Assembly (NCBI RefSeq): GCF_034119865.1
Contig: NZ_CP139421.1
Coordinates: 4,256,501 to 4,320,500 of the forward strand
Length of the DNA stretch: 64,000 nt
From: Algoriphagus sp. NG3
Lineage (GTDB): Bacteria > Bacteroidota > Bacteroidia > Cytophagales > Cyclobacteriaceae
Reading direction: 5' to 3'
A model generated the notes under the pieces. The model was not told where the DNA came from and did not search any database. It was given only the letters and a program-made list of their open reading frames with translations. Numbering within the stretch: the stretch's first letter is position 1; each line of letters begins with the position of its first letter. Positions 9,625-18,308 of the stretch are shown one piece after another. The position numbers were made by a program, and so were the translations under genes.

Positions 9625-10860
9625 TCAATATTCAAGGATTCCTTCGGTAATAAACTGCGAAGCTCCTTCATGGCTTCCGTGAAGTAAAATCCTAAAAGTA
9701 GTCCCTTTGCCAATCTCCGAATGTTTGACAAAGATTCTTCCCCCATGATATCCTTCTACGATTCTCTTGGCCAAGGTCAGCCCCAAGCCCCAGCCTCTCT
9801 GTCTGGTGGAAAACCCTGGATTAAAAACACGTTTATACAATCGTCTTTCCATTCCTTTGCCCGTATCTGTGATATCCACAATCACAAATTTGTCGCTGTC
9901 CTGAAGTATCTCGATATCGATTTTCCCCTTTCCACGCATAGCATCCACGGCATTCTTGCAGATGTTTTCTATCACCCACTCAAAAAGCGGTTTGTTCATC
10001 ATCGCGTCAAGATCCTTGGAATCTGCAAAGATATTCAGATCCACTTTTGTGGAAATCCTAGGTCTCAGATAAGTGATGGTCTCTTCGATCACCTCAAAGA
10101 TGTTTTCTGCCTGGATCACCGGCTTGCTTCCTATGCTGCTAAAGCGCTCAGTTACCATCCTCAGTTTTACCACATCCTTATCCATTTCGGTGATGATCTC
10201 TTTGTTTTCTTCCCACACGGGAGAGTTTCTTAAGTAATCAATCCATGCCATCAGTGAGGCAATAGGGGTGCCTAATTGATGAGCGGTTTCCTTGGTCAGT
10301 CCGGCCCAGACACGGTTTTGTTCCGCTATTTTACTTTGGTTGAACAGCGCATAAGCCAGAAAACCAAAAATCATGATTATCCCAAGCTGCACATAAGGAT
10401 AATATTTCAGGTTTATCAATAATTCAGAGTTTCTGTAAAACACCCGTATATCAGCCTCAGGGAGGAGAATAGGATCATACTCTGCACGCATCTCTGCCAG
10501 CTCCTTTTGAAGTGCGTCAAGAGAATCTATTGCACTGGAGTTTTTCTTAAAGGAAATATTTCTGAATTCTATTGGATTAGCGGAGGCATCCACCATAATG
10601 ATGGGAATAGAATAGTTTTGCTGGATGATCTCCTGATTGATGAAGGTAATATTCTCCATGGTAGTGGCAGCATACTCCAACGCGCTGGATAGTAATTCTA
10701 TCTGTCTTCGCTCCCGGTCACGCAATTCTTCCACCAGGCTATTCGTGTACCAAATCGACCCCGCTCCTATGATCAGAGACACGGCGACCACAATCCATTT
10801 GACCTGCTTTTTATTGGTGTAAAAATCTAAGGATGTTAGATCTTGAAATCTTTTTTTCAT
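9625..10860 (-). CDS. Membrane sensor histidine kinase
   Basis: A 411-residue inner-membrane histidine kinase. Membrane segment 1 is about residues 21-40 and segment 2 about 157-173, enclosing a roughly 115-residue periplasmic sensor region with a coiled character (SIDSLDALQKELAEMRAEYD). The dimerization helix has His194 in KETAHQLGTPIAS, where the residue after His is Gln rather than the usual Glu. The catalytic domain has an N box (ENICKNAVDAM, Asn303), G1 (DTGKGM, Asp332) and G2 (GWGLGLTLAK). No HAMP domain is evident. No response-regulator gene lies nearby, so the partner is elsewhere. The signal sensed cannot be told from sequence. Confidence 0.9.
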   Translation of the reverse strand: MKKRFQDLTSLDFYTNKKQVKWIVVAVSLIIGAGSIWYTNSLVEELRDRERRQIELLSSALEYAATTMENITFINQEIIQQNYSIPIIMVDASANPIEFRNISFKKNSSAIDSLDALQKELAEMRAEYDPILLPEADIRVFYRNSELLINLKYYPYVQLGIIMIFGFLAYALFNQSKIAEQNRVWAGLTKETAHQLGTPIASLMAWIDYLRNSPVWEENKEIITEMDKDVVKLRMVTERFSSIGSKPVIQAENIFEVIEETITYLRPRISTKVDLNIFADSKDLDAMMNKPLFEWVIENICKNAVDAMRGKGKIDIEILQDSDKFVIVDITDTGKGMERRLYKRVFNPGFSTRQRGWGLGLTLAKRIVEGYHGGRIFVKHSEIGKGTTFRILLHGSHEGASQFITEGILEY

Positions 10861-10881
10861 TAATCAGACTTGAATTCTACC

Positions 10882-10948
10882 GTTACTAACTTCCCAATTG
10901 AATAGATAGTATAACTTGCTAATAGATTTTATCAGTTGGGAAGGTAAT
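10882..10948. repeat. Inverted repeat between the kinase gene and dps
   Basis: GTTAC-TAACTTCCCAATTG at 10882-10900 faces CAGTTGGGAAGGTAATG at 10933-10949 as an imperfect inverted repeat with a gap of about 32 bases. It lies in the divergent promoter region of the histidine kinase and dps, so it could be an operator, a structured leader, or another copy of the dispersed repeat class. The right arm shares the word GTTGG(G)AAGGTAAT with the repeat at 62.79 kb. Confidence 0.45.
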
Positions 10949-11004
10949 GGCCTTTTGGGTAAATTTATACTTTAATTCAAGCACAGAAAATTAATTCAAC
11001 AAAT

Positions 11005-11475
11005 ATGAAAACAAACGAAATAGGACTAGAAGTCAAAGAAAGTAAAGTACTGGTGGAAAAACTGAACAACCTACTGGCGAATTATCAGATTTATTACCAG
11101 AATCTGAGGAATTTCCATTGGAACGTTACCGGTCCGAACTTCTTCGAGCTTCACGCAAAATTTGAAGAACTTTACAATGCCGCAAATGAGGCGGTGGACG
11201 AAACGGCCGAGCGCATACTTACACTGGGAGCTAGACCACTGTCCTCGTATCAAGACTATATTGAAACCGCTTCCATCAAAGAAGCCAAAGAGATTACAGA
11301 CCCCATGAAAATGGTGGAGACGGTAAAATCCAATATGAATACACTGTTGCAACTGGAAAGGGAAACCTTGGAGGCGGCAGGAGCATCTGCAGATGAAGGA
11401 ACTGCCTCGCTGATGAGTGATTACATCACGGCAAAAGAAAAGGTTGTTTGGATGCTATCCGCCTACCTCAAATAA
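11005..11475 (+). CDS. dps: Dps-family DNA-protection ferritin
   Basis: Dps proteins form 12-subunit cages that oxidise and store iron with peroxide and shield DNA under stress. The 156-residue protein is normal Dps length. It has the inter-subunit ferroxidase ligands at family spacing: His38 (NFHWNVTG), His50 (ELHAKFEELY), Asp65 and Glu69 (EAVDETAERI). There is no long charged N-terminal DNA-binding tail, so direct DNA binding is not assured. The gene stands alone between a divergent kinase gene and a terminator. An inverted repeat 60-120 bases upstream might be regulatory. Confidence 0.94.
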   Translation: MKTNEIGLEVKESKVLVEKLNNLLANYQIYYQNLRNFHWNVTGPNFFELHAKFEELYNAANEAVDETAERILTLGARPLSSYQDYIETASIKEAKEITDPMKMVETVKSNMNTLLQLERETLEAAGASADEGTASLMSDYITAKEKVVWMLSAYLK

Positions 11476-11501
11476 AAAAGCAAAACATCCATTAAAAGAA
11501 T

Positions 11502-11533
11502 CCCGATCCATTCCAGATCGGGGTTCTTAGTTT
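11502..11533 (+). terminator. Terminator after dps
   Basis: 7-bp stem CCCGATC / GATCGGG with a 7-base loop, then a T-rich but interrupted tail (TTCTTAGTTTTT), about 27 bases after the dps stop. Confidence 0.6.
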
Positions 11534-11701
11534 TTATAGGAAATGACCCCGAATCCATTTAAACTGACCTCTAATGTTTTATCAGCAACGCCTCCCTTCG
11601 CATCACACATACTGCATCTGTGGACAGTGGATATCACATTTTGTTCTTTACTTCTGCCCTCGGTTCTTAAATCTTGCTTCTTGAATCTACACTCTAGATT
11701 C

Positions 11702-13012
11702 TTAATTATTCGTTTTGATCCATTTCCAGAGTGTCTTATAGCTAGGCTTCGTGCCATGCATTAATATGCCTATTCTGTAGATCTTACCCGCCACCCATGT
11801 AGTAAATAAAAATCCTGCGATGAGTAGCCCCATGGACAGAGCAAGTTCCCATGCCGGCACCCCATAACTCACCCTTCCCATCATCGCAATCGGAGAAGTA
11901 AACGGGATCACGGAGAGCCAGAATGAAGTGGTACTATTAGGGTCATTTAATACAAATACAAATAACCCCATGTAAGCTACTATTAGCGGAATGGTCACAG
12001 GCAACATAAACTGCTGGGCATCTGATGGCGCATCGACCGCTGATCCTATTCCTGCAAACAAAGCCCCATAAAGTAAGTATCCTCCCAAGAAGTAAAAAAC
12101 AAAGCTCAATGCAATCTGGATATAATTAATTCCATAAAGCACTTGGAGTATCTCTCCCAATTCGGTAGTTGAAGAAAAATCTTGGGACATTCCGCTATTT
12201 GCAAGTTCCATTGCTTGCTGCTGTGGCATCTGCATCCCTAAAAATCCTGTCACAACCGAAGTAAGGGTGCCTATGAGCACTATCCAGATCAAAAGCTGCG
12301 TGAGTCCTACACCTGCTATCCCTATAATTTTCCCAAGCATCAGCTGAAAAGGCTTGAGAGAGGAAACCAGTATTTCAACAATGCGGCTTGACTTCTCCTC
12401 TATCACGCCCTGCATAATCTGGTTTCCATAAATAAAAATGAACATGTAAATCAATATTCCTGCGACGAACCCTATCGCATAATTTACGGTGGCATCACTG
12501 ACAGTCTCAGTCCCCTGTTCATCTAGTGTTATAGATTTGATGGCAACTTTTGTGCGGACTTCATTGATTATTTGGGGGTCTATTCCGCTTTCAAACAACC
12601 GCTGTTCCTCAATTTTCTTGCGTAGATTATTTTCCAAATAGCTGATTAGACTCATACTGGGGTTTCCTTCTCCATAAAAAGTAATTCCAGCAGGATCCTT
12701 GATATCAAATTTAGGGATATGTAAAAAACCATATCGATCTCCATTTTGCACCAGTTTTTTGGCATCTCCGCTACTCGCATCAGAAAAGGAAAAAGCATAT
12801 TGTTCCGAACTCTCCAGGAAAAACAACTTATTATCATCCACTACTTCGATGATTCTCAAAGACTGGCTGCTCTCTTCCTGTAAAGCTATCCACACAAATA
12901 CACCCATGATAGCCGGAAAAATCAACGGGGTCAATAAGGTCACAAGTAAAAAAGACTTCTTTTTGACACGGGACAGGTATTCCCGTTGTATCACTAACCA
13001 GATCTTATCCAT
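11702..13012 (-). CDS. ABC-2 type transporter permease (NatB-like)
   Basis: A 436-residue permease of the ABC-2 / NatB type. The N-terminus MDKIWLVIQREYLSRVKKKS is cytoplasmic, followed by membrane segment 1 (about residues 22-42). A large extracytoplasmic domain of about 140 residues comes next, then five or more segments from about residue 180 onward (e.g. VNYAIGFVAGILIYMFIFIY). The motif GVIEEKSSRIVEILVSSLKP after the second segment is the coupling region typical of NatB/YhaP-like permeases. Its start overlaps the ATPase gene by 8 bp, so the two form one exporter. In Bacillus NatAB exports Na+; the substrate here is unknown. Confidence 0.9.
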   Translation of the reverse strand: MDKIWLVIQREYLSRVKKKSFLLVTLLTPLIFPAIMGVFVWIALQEESSQSLRIIEVVDDNKLFFLESSEQYAFSFSDASSGDAKKLVQNGDRYGFLHIPKFDIKDPAGITFYGEGNPSMSLISYLENNLRKKIEEQRLFESGIDPQIINEVRTKVAIKSITLDEQGTETVSDATVNYAIGFVAGILIYMFIFIYGNQIMQGVIEEKSSRIVEILVSSLKPFQLMLGKIIGIAGVGLTQLLIWIVLIGTLTSVVTGFLGMQMPQQQAMELANSGMSQDFSSTTELGEILQVLYGINYIQIALSFVFYFLGGYLLYGALFAGIGSAVDAPSDAQQFMLPVTIPLIVAYMGLFVFVLNDPNSTTSFWLSVIPFTSPIAMMGRVSYGVPAWELALSMGLLIAGFLFTTWVAGKIYRIGILMHGTKPSYKTLWKWIKTNN

Positions 13013-13898
13013 TCTCAGTTGATTTTACTTGATGAATAAAAATCTCTTCCATGGAAGGAACCAACTCCTGAAACCGTGTCACTTGCCCATAAAGCATCAG
13101 TTCATTTAAAAGTTCATTAGGGTCTTTACCACTCAGTGGCAGCGTAAAACTATAGCTGCCTTCATCATGCTTTGCGATCCACTCAGCGGGCAATTCTCTG
13201 GTGAGATGATCCAACGTGATCGAATAGACTTCTGGCCTATAGATCGATTTCACTTTTTTAATAGTGCCGTCAAGGATTTTTCTAGAACGATTGATCATGG
13301 CTACCTGATCACAGAGCAGCTCTACCGACTCCATTCTGTGCGTACTTAAAATCACAGTAGTACCTTTCGTCTTGAGTTCCAAAATCTCATTTTTTATAAT
13401 GTCAGCGTTTACCGGATCAAATCCTGAAAAGGGCTCATCAAGAATCAATAAGGGGGGATGATGGATTATAGTGGAGATAAATTGCACCTTTTGTGCCATT
13501 CCTTTAGAAAGATCTTCTATTCTTTTATCCTTCCAGGACTCCATTTCAAGCTTTTCCAGCCAGTATTTGATCTTACCCTTAGCGTCATGAGGACTAAGGC
13601 CTTTAAGCCTGGCAAAATACAACATCTGATCCCACACCTTCATCTTCTTATACAGTCCCCGCTCCTCGGGCAGATATCCTATCTGCCCAATATGCTTGGG
13701 TGCCAAAAGCTCCCCTCCGATAAAGACCTCACCACTGTCAGCATCTATAATCTGGTTGATTATACGTATCAATGTGGTTTTACCTGCCCCATTGGGTCCA
13801 AGTAGGCCAAAAACAATCCCTTCCGTCACATTCAAATCCACCTCTGTGAGCGCCTTATTGGCCCCATAGGATTTATTAAGTTTCTCAATTCTCAGCAT
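13005..13898 (-). CDS. ABC transporter ATP-binding protein (NatA-like)
   Basis: A 297-residue ATPase that powers the adjacent permease. It has Walker A GPNGAGKTT (residues 34-42), a Q-loop region (IGYLPEERGLYKKM), signature LSKGMAQK (130-137), Walker B LLILDEPFSGFDP (150-162) and the H-loop in STHRMESVE. The C-terminal about 80 residues form the accessory domain seen in NatA-type ATPases. It is first in the transporter pair and overlaps the permease start by 8 bp. Just upstream on the same strand is a secreted protein gene; the 18-bp gap suggests cotranscription. Confidence 0.92.
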   Translation of the reverse strand: MLRIEKLNKSYGANKALTEVDLNVTEGIVFGLLGPNGAGKTTLIRIINQIIDADSGEVFIGGELLAPKHIGQIGYLPEERGLYKKMKVWDQMLYFARLKGLSPHDAKGKIKYWLEKLEMESWKDKRIEDLSKGMAQKVQFISTIIHHPPLLILDEPFSGFDPVNADIIKNEILELKTKGTTVILSTHRMESVELLCDQVAMINRSRKILDGTIKKVKSIYRPEVYSITLDHLTRELPAEWIAKHDEGSYSFTLPLSGKDPNELLNELMLYGQVTRFQELVPSMEEIFIHQVKSTENG

Positions 13899-13916
13899 AA
13901 TGCAAAAAAATAAAAA

Positions 13917-14804
13917 TTATTCAACAGTTATAGACCCCACCCCCACATCAATTATCAGCTCCATCAATCTAGGGTCATCGGATTTATATCCCTTGGTGAT
14001 ATAAGTCCCTTTTTCTAAGGTTTTTAAATATTTTGGCAGCGAAGTTTTACACATTGCCGTAGTCCTCATTTTTAATTTGATCGGATGAGAATCAGGTGGC
14101 AACTTTAAATGTAGGGTTCCTGCCCCCACTGCGGCAATCACATGGGTAGGATTATGTAGTCCATTGGAAAAGTTCAGATCAATCTTCCCATAATTCACCT
14201 CAAAAATCATCCTTTTTGCATTACTGAAATTAGCATCATTAATCACCACAGTTCCCATATTCAGAGTGACCAGAAGGGTATCCATCTGAACCTGGTTGGG
14301 AGATTCACTACTGTAATGAATCTTCACATCGGCACTGGCACTTTTCACTTTGAGCTGGCTTACGGTGAGGTTTGCCAAATCAAAATCCGCTTTCCCCATC
14401 CCTAAATTAAAATCCAGATGATAAAGAAAATTTGTACTTAGTCCTACATCCCAACTATGGTCAAAATCTTCGGATGATCCTGAAAAAAGTTTTGCGGTGA
14501 TACTTTTTCCTAAATTTTCAGATTCCACATTTTTGTGAACCAGGGAGGCCTCAAGAATATTATTTTCGATTTTATTGGAAAAAACCGGAAGGATATTGGC
14601 TTGATTAAGGTGGCCATGGATATAGACCGGGTCAGAAGTCTTGTCCCGTCGTAGTTGAGTAGAACTTTTGTAAGTGGTAAATTCCAGGGCAACCAAATCA
14701 AACCCTACCTTTTCCCTGATTTTGAACTCCTTGACCAGTTGTGCCTCACTCAAAGCTACCAATCCAATCATCATCAGAAAAAGCAGACACAATTTTCTAA
14801 GCAT
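13917..14804 (-). CDS. Secreted DUF4097-like / adhesin-like beta-rich protein
   Basis: A 295-residue exported protein from the chosen ATG at 14804, whose N-terminus MLRKLCLLFLMMIGLVALSEA is a clean signal peptide. An ATG 12 codons upstream (14840) is possible but would put a polar tail before it. The mature part shows alternating beta-strand repeats of the kind found in DUF4097 / putative auto-transporter adhesin domains (LNMGTVVINDANFSNAKR, VNYGKIDLNFSN, VGAGTLHLKLP, DVGVGSITVE). I cannot assign a function. It is 18 bp upstream of the NatA-like ATPase on the same strand, suggesting a shared operon. Confidence 0.7.
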   Translation of the reverse strand: MLRKLCLLFLMMIGLVALSEAQLVKEFKIREKVGFDLVALEFTTYKSSTQLRRDKTSDPVYIHGHLNQANILPVFSNKIENNILEASLVHKNVESENLGKSITAKLFSGSSEDFDHSWDVGLSTNFLYHLDFNLGMGKADFDLANLTVSQLKVKSASADVKIHYSSESPNQVQMDTLLVTLNMGTVVINDANFSNAKRMIFEVNYGKIDLNFSNGLHNPTHVIAAVGAGTLHLKLPPDSHPIKLKMRTTAMCKTSLPKYLKTLEKGTYITKGYKSDDPRLMELIIDVGVGSITVE

Positions 14805-14850
14805 ACGATAAGGGTACGGGGTGACTTTAAAAAGGTTCATTAAAAATATA

Positions 14851-14881
14851 AAAAAAGCCAGAATTGCTTCTGGCTTTTTTT
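14851..14881 (-). terminator. dnaJ terminator, T-runs on both sides
   Basis: GCCAGAA / TTCTGGC stem with a 4-base loop, extended by A6 on the left and T7 on the right, so both strands end in a T-run. It lies 4 bp after the dnaJ stop on the minus strand and separates the dnaJ unit from the secreted-protein/ABC unit. Confidence 0.85.
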
Positions 14882-14884
14882 ATA

Positions 14885-15994
14885 TTAGAAGAACTCCTTC
14901 ATCTTATCGAAAAATGATTTCTCACTATTACCGGGATCCGGCTTAAAATTATCGGATTCTCTCAGGTCTTCCAGGGTCTCTCTTTCCTCTCTGGACAAAT
15001 GTGTAGGAGTCCACACATTCACCATGATCAATTGGTCCCCTTTGGTATAGCCATTGATATCCTTTATCCCTTTCCCTTTGAGACGGAGCATCTTCCCACT
15101 CTGGGTGCCCTGCTCGATTTTAATTTTCACCTTTCCTTCGATGGTTGGCACTTCGATAGATGCTCCAAGGGCCGCATCTACGAAACTAACATACAGGTCA
15201 TAAATAACGTTATTCCCATCACGCTGCAGAACTTTATCCTCTATCTCCTCAATAACAATAAGCAAATCGCCCGCAATACCTCCGGGAATTTCATTCCCCT
15301 TACCTGACATACTTAGCTGCATTCCTTCAGCCACGCCACCGGGGATATTGATTGAAATAACTTCTTCTTTTACAATTAAACCTCTGGCGTCAGCATCCGC
15401 AGGTTTTTTATCCACTATCTGGCCGCTGCCACCACATATGCCACAAGTACTGGCAGAAACCATCTGCCCAAGCATGGTATTGACCACTTTTTTCACCTGG
15501 CCTGTTCCCTGACATGCGGAACAGGTCTTAAAGGTCACGCCATCTGCAATCAAATGGCGTTTTACTTTGATCTTCTTTTCAACACCGTTTGCTATCTCTG
15601 CAAGTGTCAATTTCATCTTCACTCGTAGATTTGTCCCCTTCTTGGTACGCCGACCACCGCCGCCACCGCCAAAGAAGGAGCTAAATCCACCGCCGCCGCC
15701 GAAAATGTCGCCGAACTGTGAGAAGATATCATCCATGTTCATCCCACCGCCGCCAAATCCTCCGGCACCTCCTACTCCTTGATGCCCGAATTGATCATAA
15801 CGTTGTTTTTTCTCCGGGTTACTCAGTACTTCATAAGCCTCGGCTGCTTCCTTGAATTTCTCTTCAGCCTCCGGGTTGCCGGGATTCTTGTCAGGGTGAA
15901 ACTGAATTGCGAGTTTCCTGTACGCCTTTTTGATCTCGTCAGCTGATGCAGACTTCGTTACTCCTAATACTTCGTAATAATCTCTCTTCGCCAT
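14885..15994 (-). CDS. dnaJ: Chaperone protein DnaJ (Hsp40), single zinc site
   Basis: DnaJ stimulates DnaK ATPase activity and delivers substrates. The 369-residue protein has a J domain (1-70) with His33-Pro34-Asp35, a G/F-rich linker (72-118), a cysteine region and C-terminal substrate-binding domains ending [11 protein letters not shown]. Canonical DnaJ has four CxxCxGxG motifs making two zinc sites; here only two remain, CSACQGTG (Cys158, Cys161) and CGICGGSG (Cys184, Cys187), enough for one zinc. The positions of the other two are filled by non-cysteine sequence without a frameshift. As I recall, this form occurs in other Cytophagales. grpE lies 6 bp upstream. Confidence 0.95.
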   Translation of the reverse strand: MAKRDYYEVLGVTKSASADEIKKAYRKLAIQFHPDKNPGNPEAEEKFKEAAEAYEVLSNPEKKQRYDQFGHQGVGGAGGFGGGGMNMDDIFSQFGDIFGGGGGFSSFFGGGGGGRRTKKGTNLRVKMKLTLAEIANGVEKKIKVKRHLIADGVTFKTCSACQGTGQVKKVVNTMLGQMVSASTCGICGGSGQIVDKKPADADARGLIVKEEVISINIPGGVAEGMQLSMSGKGNEIPGGIAGDLLIVIEEIEDKVLQRDGNNVIYDLYVSFVDAALGASIEVPTIEGKVKIKIEQGTQSGKMLRLKGKGIKDINGYTKGDQLIMVNVWTPTHLSREERETLEDLRESDNFKPDPGNSEKSFFDKMKEFF

Positions 15995-16000
15995 AATATT

Positions 16001-16573
16001 TTATGCTCCAGTCACCACTTTAGCGTAGCGGACTACTTTATCTCCTAATAGGTAACCTTTCTCGATTACATCTACTACTTTCCCTTTTAGATCTTCGCTG
16101 GGTGCAGGTATCTGGGTGATTGCCTCCTGCGTTTCCGGGTCAAAAGGCCTCCCAACGAGATCATCCATAGGCTTCAATCCTTTTGAGCCTAAAATTTTCA
16201 CCATCTTTTGAAAAACAAGAAGATTACCTTCTCTTACTTTTGCGCCTTCCTCCTCACTTTCGCTGGCTTTAAAAGCACGCTCAAAATCATCTACTATAGG
16301 TATCAAATCTTTGATTACCTCCTCTGAGGCAGTACTTATTAAATCCAAACGTTCCTTCGCTGTTCTTTTTCTATAGTTCTCAAAGTCAGAGTATAGACGA
16401 AGGTATTTATCTTTCAGATCGGCTACTTCATATTCCAGTTTATTTTCCTCAGATGTAGACTGGGATCCATCACCCTCAATCTCTTCTTCAACTGAAGTGT
16501 TTTGAACCGTTTCCTCGTTCAAACTGTCATCTTTGAAATTCATTTCTTGATCCACTTGTTCTTTATTATTCAT
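16001..16573 (-). CDS. grpE: Nucleotide exchange factor GrpE
   Basis: GrpE releases ADP from DnaK and completes the cycle with DnaJ. From ATG 16573 the protein has 190 residues: an acidic disordered N-terminus (MNNKEQVDQEMNFKDDS), a long coiled-coil helix (LKDKYLRLYSDFENYRKRT, a GrpE hallmark) and a beta domain ending HV-type (RPFDPETQEAI, GYLLGDKVVRYAKVVT). The frame can be extended to a GTG at 16624, but the ATG start gives the family-like N-terminus. It sits 6 bp before dnaJ on the same strand; dnaK is not in the window. Confidence 0.95.
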   Translation of the reverse strand: MNNKEQVDQEMNFKDDSLNEETVQNTSVEEEIEGDGSQSTSEENKLEYEVADLKDKYLRLYSDFENYRKRTAKERLDLISTASEEVIKDLIPIVDDFERAFKASESEEEGAKVREGNLLVFQKMVKILGSKGLKPMDDLVGRPFDPETQEAITQIPAPSEDLKGKVVDVIEKGYLLGDKVVRYAKVVTGA

Positions 16574-16650
16574 ATTTGAAATAGACAATAGTTGGCACCA
16601 TTGGGCTAACAATATTGCTGCCACAGCACTTTCCCTGACAAACTGACACC

Positions 16651-17646
16651 TTAACTGCTATGAATCGCCTGCCAGATTAGATCTTTGAGTCTGTCAAGAT
16701 TGTATTGGGACACCGAAGAGATGAAAACATGGGGAATTCCTTCCGGGACTTCTTTTTCCATTTCTTTCATCAGTTCCTCATCCAGCATATCTGCTTTGGA
16801 GATTGCCAGAAGCCTACGCTTGTCAAGAAGCTCAGGGTTGTACTTTTCCAGTTCTCCCAAGAGAATCTTGTATTGCTCCCCAATATCGGAAGCATCAGCG
16901 GGCACCATGAACAGTAAAATGGAATTACGCTCTATATGCCGGAGAAAACGGATCCCCAACCCTTTCCCCTCTGCGGCTCCTTCAATTATCCCCGGGATAT
17001 CCGCCATCACAAAAGACTGGTCGCCTCTATAGGCCACTACACCCAAATTTGGGACTAGGGTCGTAAATGGATAATCCCCGATTTCAGGACGTGCAGCGGA
17101 AATAGAAGAAAGCAAGGTGGATTTACCTGCATTTGGAAAGCCTACCAGCCCAACATCCGCAAGCAATTTCAGTTCTAAGATGATCCACTCCTCTATCCCT
17201 TCCTCTCCTGGTTGGGAATAATGTGGTGCCTGATTCGTAGATGTCTTGAAGTGATCATTGCCTAAGCCGCCTCTTCCTCCTCTGGTGAGGATGATTTCCT
17301 GCCCATCCTCGGTGATCTCAAAACGTTTCTCGCCAGTCTCGGCATCCTTGGCAATGGTGCCAAGGGGAACCTCCAAGATCACATCTTTTCCATCTGCGCC
17401 TGTCCTTCTTCCCCCTTCACCACTTTTGCCAGCCTCAGCGATCACATGCTTTTTATATTTTAAATGAAGCAAGGTCCACACTTGGGTAGTCCCCCTAACT
17501 ATAATGTGTCCTCCCCGTCCACCATCTCCACCATCCGGCCCTCCTTTGGGGACATGCTTTTCCCTTCGAAAATGTGTCGATCCAGGTCCACCCGCTCCTG
17601 ACCTGGAGCAGAATTTTACATAATCTATGAAATTTGAATCAGCCAT
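16651..17646 (-). CDS. obg: GTPase Obg/CgtA
   Basis: Essential ribosome-associated GTPase acting in 50S maturation and stress signalling. The 331-residue protein has the glycine-rich OBG fold (residues 1-158, e.g. [13 protein letters not shown]), P-loop GFPNAGKST (169-177), switch [15 protein letters not shown]3 DIPGIIEGA (216-224) and an ISKAD guanine-specificity motif. It lacks the extra C-terminal OCT domain of some Obg proteins, so it ends shortly after the G domain, as is common. It lies between grpE and adk on the same strand, with a terminator-like hairpin upstream. Confidence 0.96.
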   Translation of the reverse strand: MADSNFIDYVKFCSRSGAGGPGSTHFRREKHVPKGGPDGGDGGRGGHIIVRGTTQVWTLLHLKYKKHVIAEAGKSGEGGRRTGADGKDVILEVPLGTIAKDAETGEKRFEITEDGQEIILTRGGRGGLGNDHFKTSTNQAPHYSQPGEEGIEEWIILELKLLADVGLVGFPNAGKSTLLSSISAARPEIGDYPFTTLVPNLGVVAYRGDQSFVMADIPGIIEGAAEGKGLGIRFLRHIERNSILLFMVPADASDIGEQYKILLGELEKYNPELLDKRRLLAISKADMLDEELMKEMEKEVPEGIPHVFISSVSQYNLDRLKDLIWQAIHSS

Positions 17647-17659
17647 TTTTGAATAAGAA

Positions 17660-17686
17660 AAAAGGCTAAGCTTAAAAGCCTAGCCA
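17660..17686 (-). terminator. Hairpin between adk and obg
   Basis: On the minus strand a GGCTA/TAGCC stem continues through GCTT/AAGC with one mismatch and is followed by TTTTTT. It would end transcripts from adk before obg. Confidence 0.6.
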
Positions 17687-17720
17687 AGTATGATTTGCAA
17701 AATTAAGAAAATAAAGGGAA

Positions 17721-18293
17721 TCAGTAGCTATCTATCACTGAAGTGATGTCCGAGAATATCTTGTCAATCTCACCTACACCATTGATTTTCTGAAGCTTGC
17801 CTTGGGCAGCATAATAATCCGATACTGGAAGAGTTTCATCCAAATACACCTTTATACGTGTATTGATTTTCTCATCGTCCTGGTCATCCACTCTGTTGGA
17901 TGTTTTTCCTCTTTCTTTGATCCTTAACCTCAAGACTTCTTCAGGTACATCGAGAGCTATCATTCCACTGATCTCAAGATTATGCTTTGAAAGCATTTGA
18001 TCCAGAGCTTCTGCCTGAGCTGTAGTACGGGGAAAACCATCAAAAATAAAACCTTTGGCATCTGTGGTTTCATTGATTTTATCCTCTACCATCCCTATCA
18101 CCACTTCATCCGGTACCAGCCTGCCTTCATTCATATACTTTTTGGCAAGTTGTCCAAGCTCCGTCCCTTCGCCTAGATGTTTTCTGAAAAGATCGCCGGT
18201 GGACAAATGTGTCAGACTGTACTTTTCAATGAGTTTTTCACTTTGAGTGCCTTTGCCTGCACCCGGAGGGCCAAATAATACAATGTTATACAT
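17721..18293 (-). CDS. adk: Adenylate kinase
   Basis: Adk interconverts ATP + AMP and 2 ADP. The 190-residue protein starts MYNIVLFGPPGAGKGTQSEK with a P-loop at 8-15, the AMP-binding segment LSTGDLFRKHL, FIFDGFPRTTAQAEAL, and a short LID (KERGKTSNRVDDQDDEK) without the zinc-finger cysteines of longer forms. It starts 15 bp after the hpt stop on the same strand, so hpt-adk are likely cotranscribed and both serve purine nucleotide balance. Confidence 0.97.
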   Translation of the reverse strand: MYNIVLFGPPGAGKGTQSEKLIEKYSLTHLSTGDLFRKHLGEGTELGQLAKKYMNEGRLVPDEVVIGMVEDKINETTDAKGFIFDGFPRTTAQAEALDQMLSKHNLEISGMIALDVPEEVLRLRIKERGKTSNRVDDQDDEKINTRIKVYLDETLPVSDYYAAQGKLQKINGVGEIDKIFSDITSVIDSY

Positions 18294-18308
18294 TCGGAAG
18301 TCTAATTT

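Noticed and set aside
9552..9746. 64-codon minus-strand ORF at the kinase 3' end
   Set aside because: Out-of-frame reading of kinase codons and the repeat arm; ends in a Leu run caused by the triplet run.
11527..11757. 76-codon minus-strand ORF after the ABC permease gene
   Set aside because: Overlaps the permease 3' end and the dps terminator area, with no recognised motif.
15567..15782. Proline-rich plus-strand ORF
   Set aside because: It is the antisense of the glycine-rich linker of dnaJ, so its composition is an artefact.
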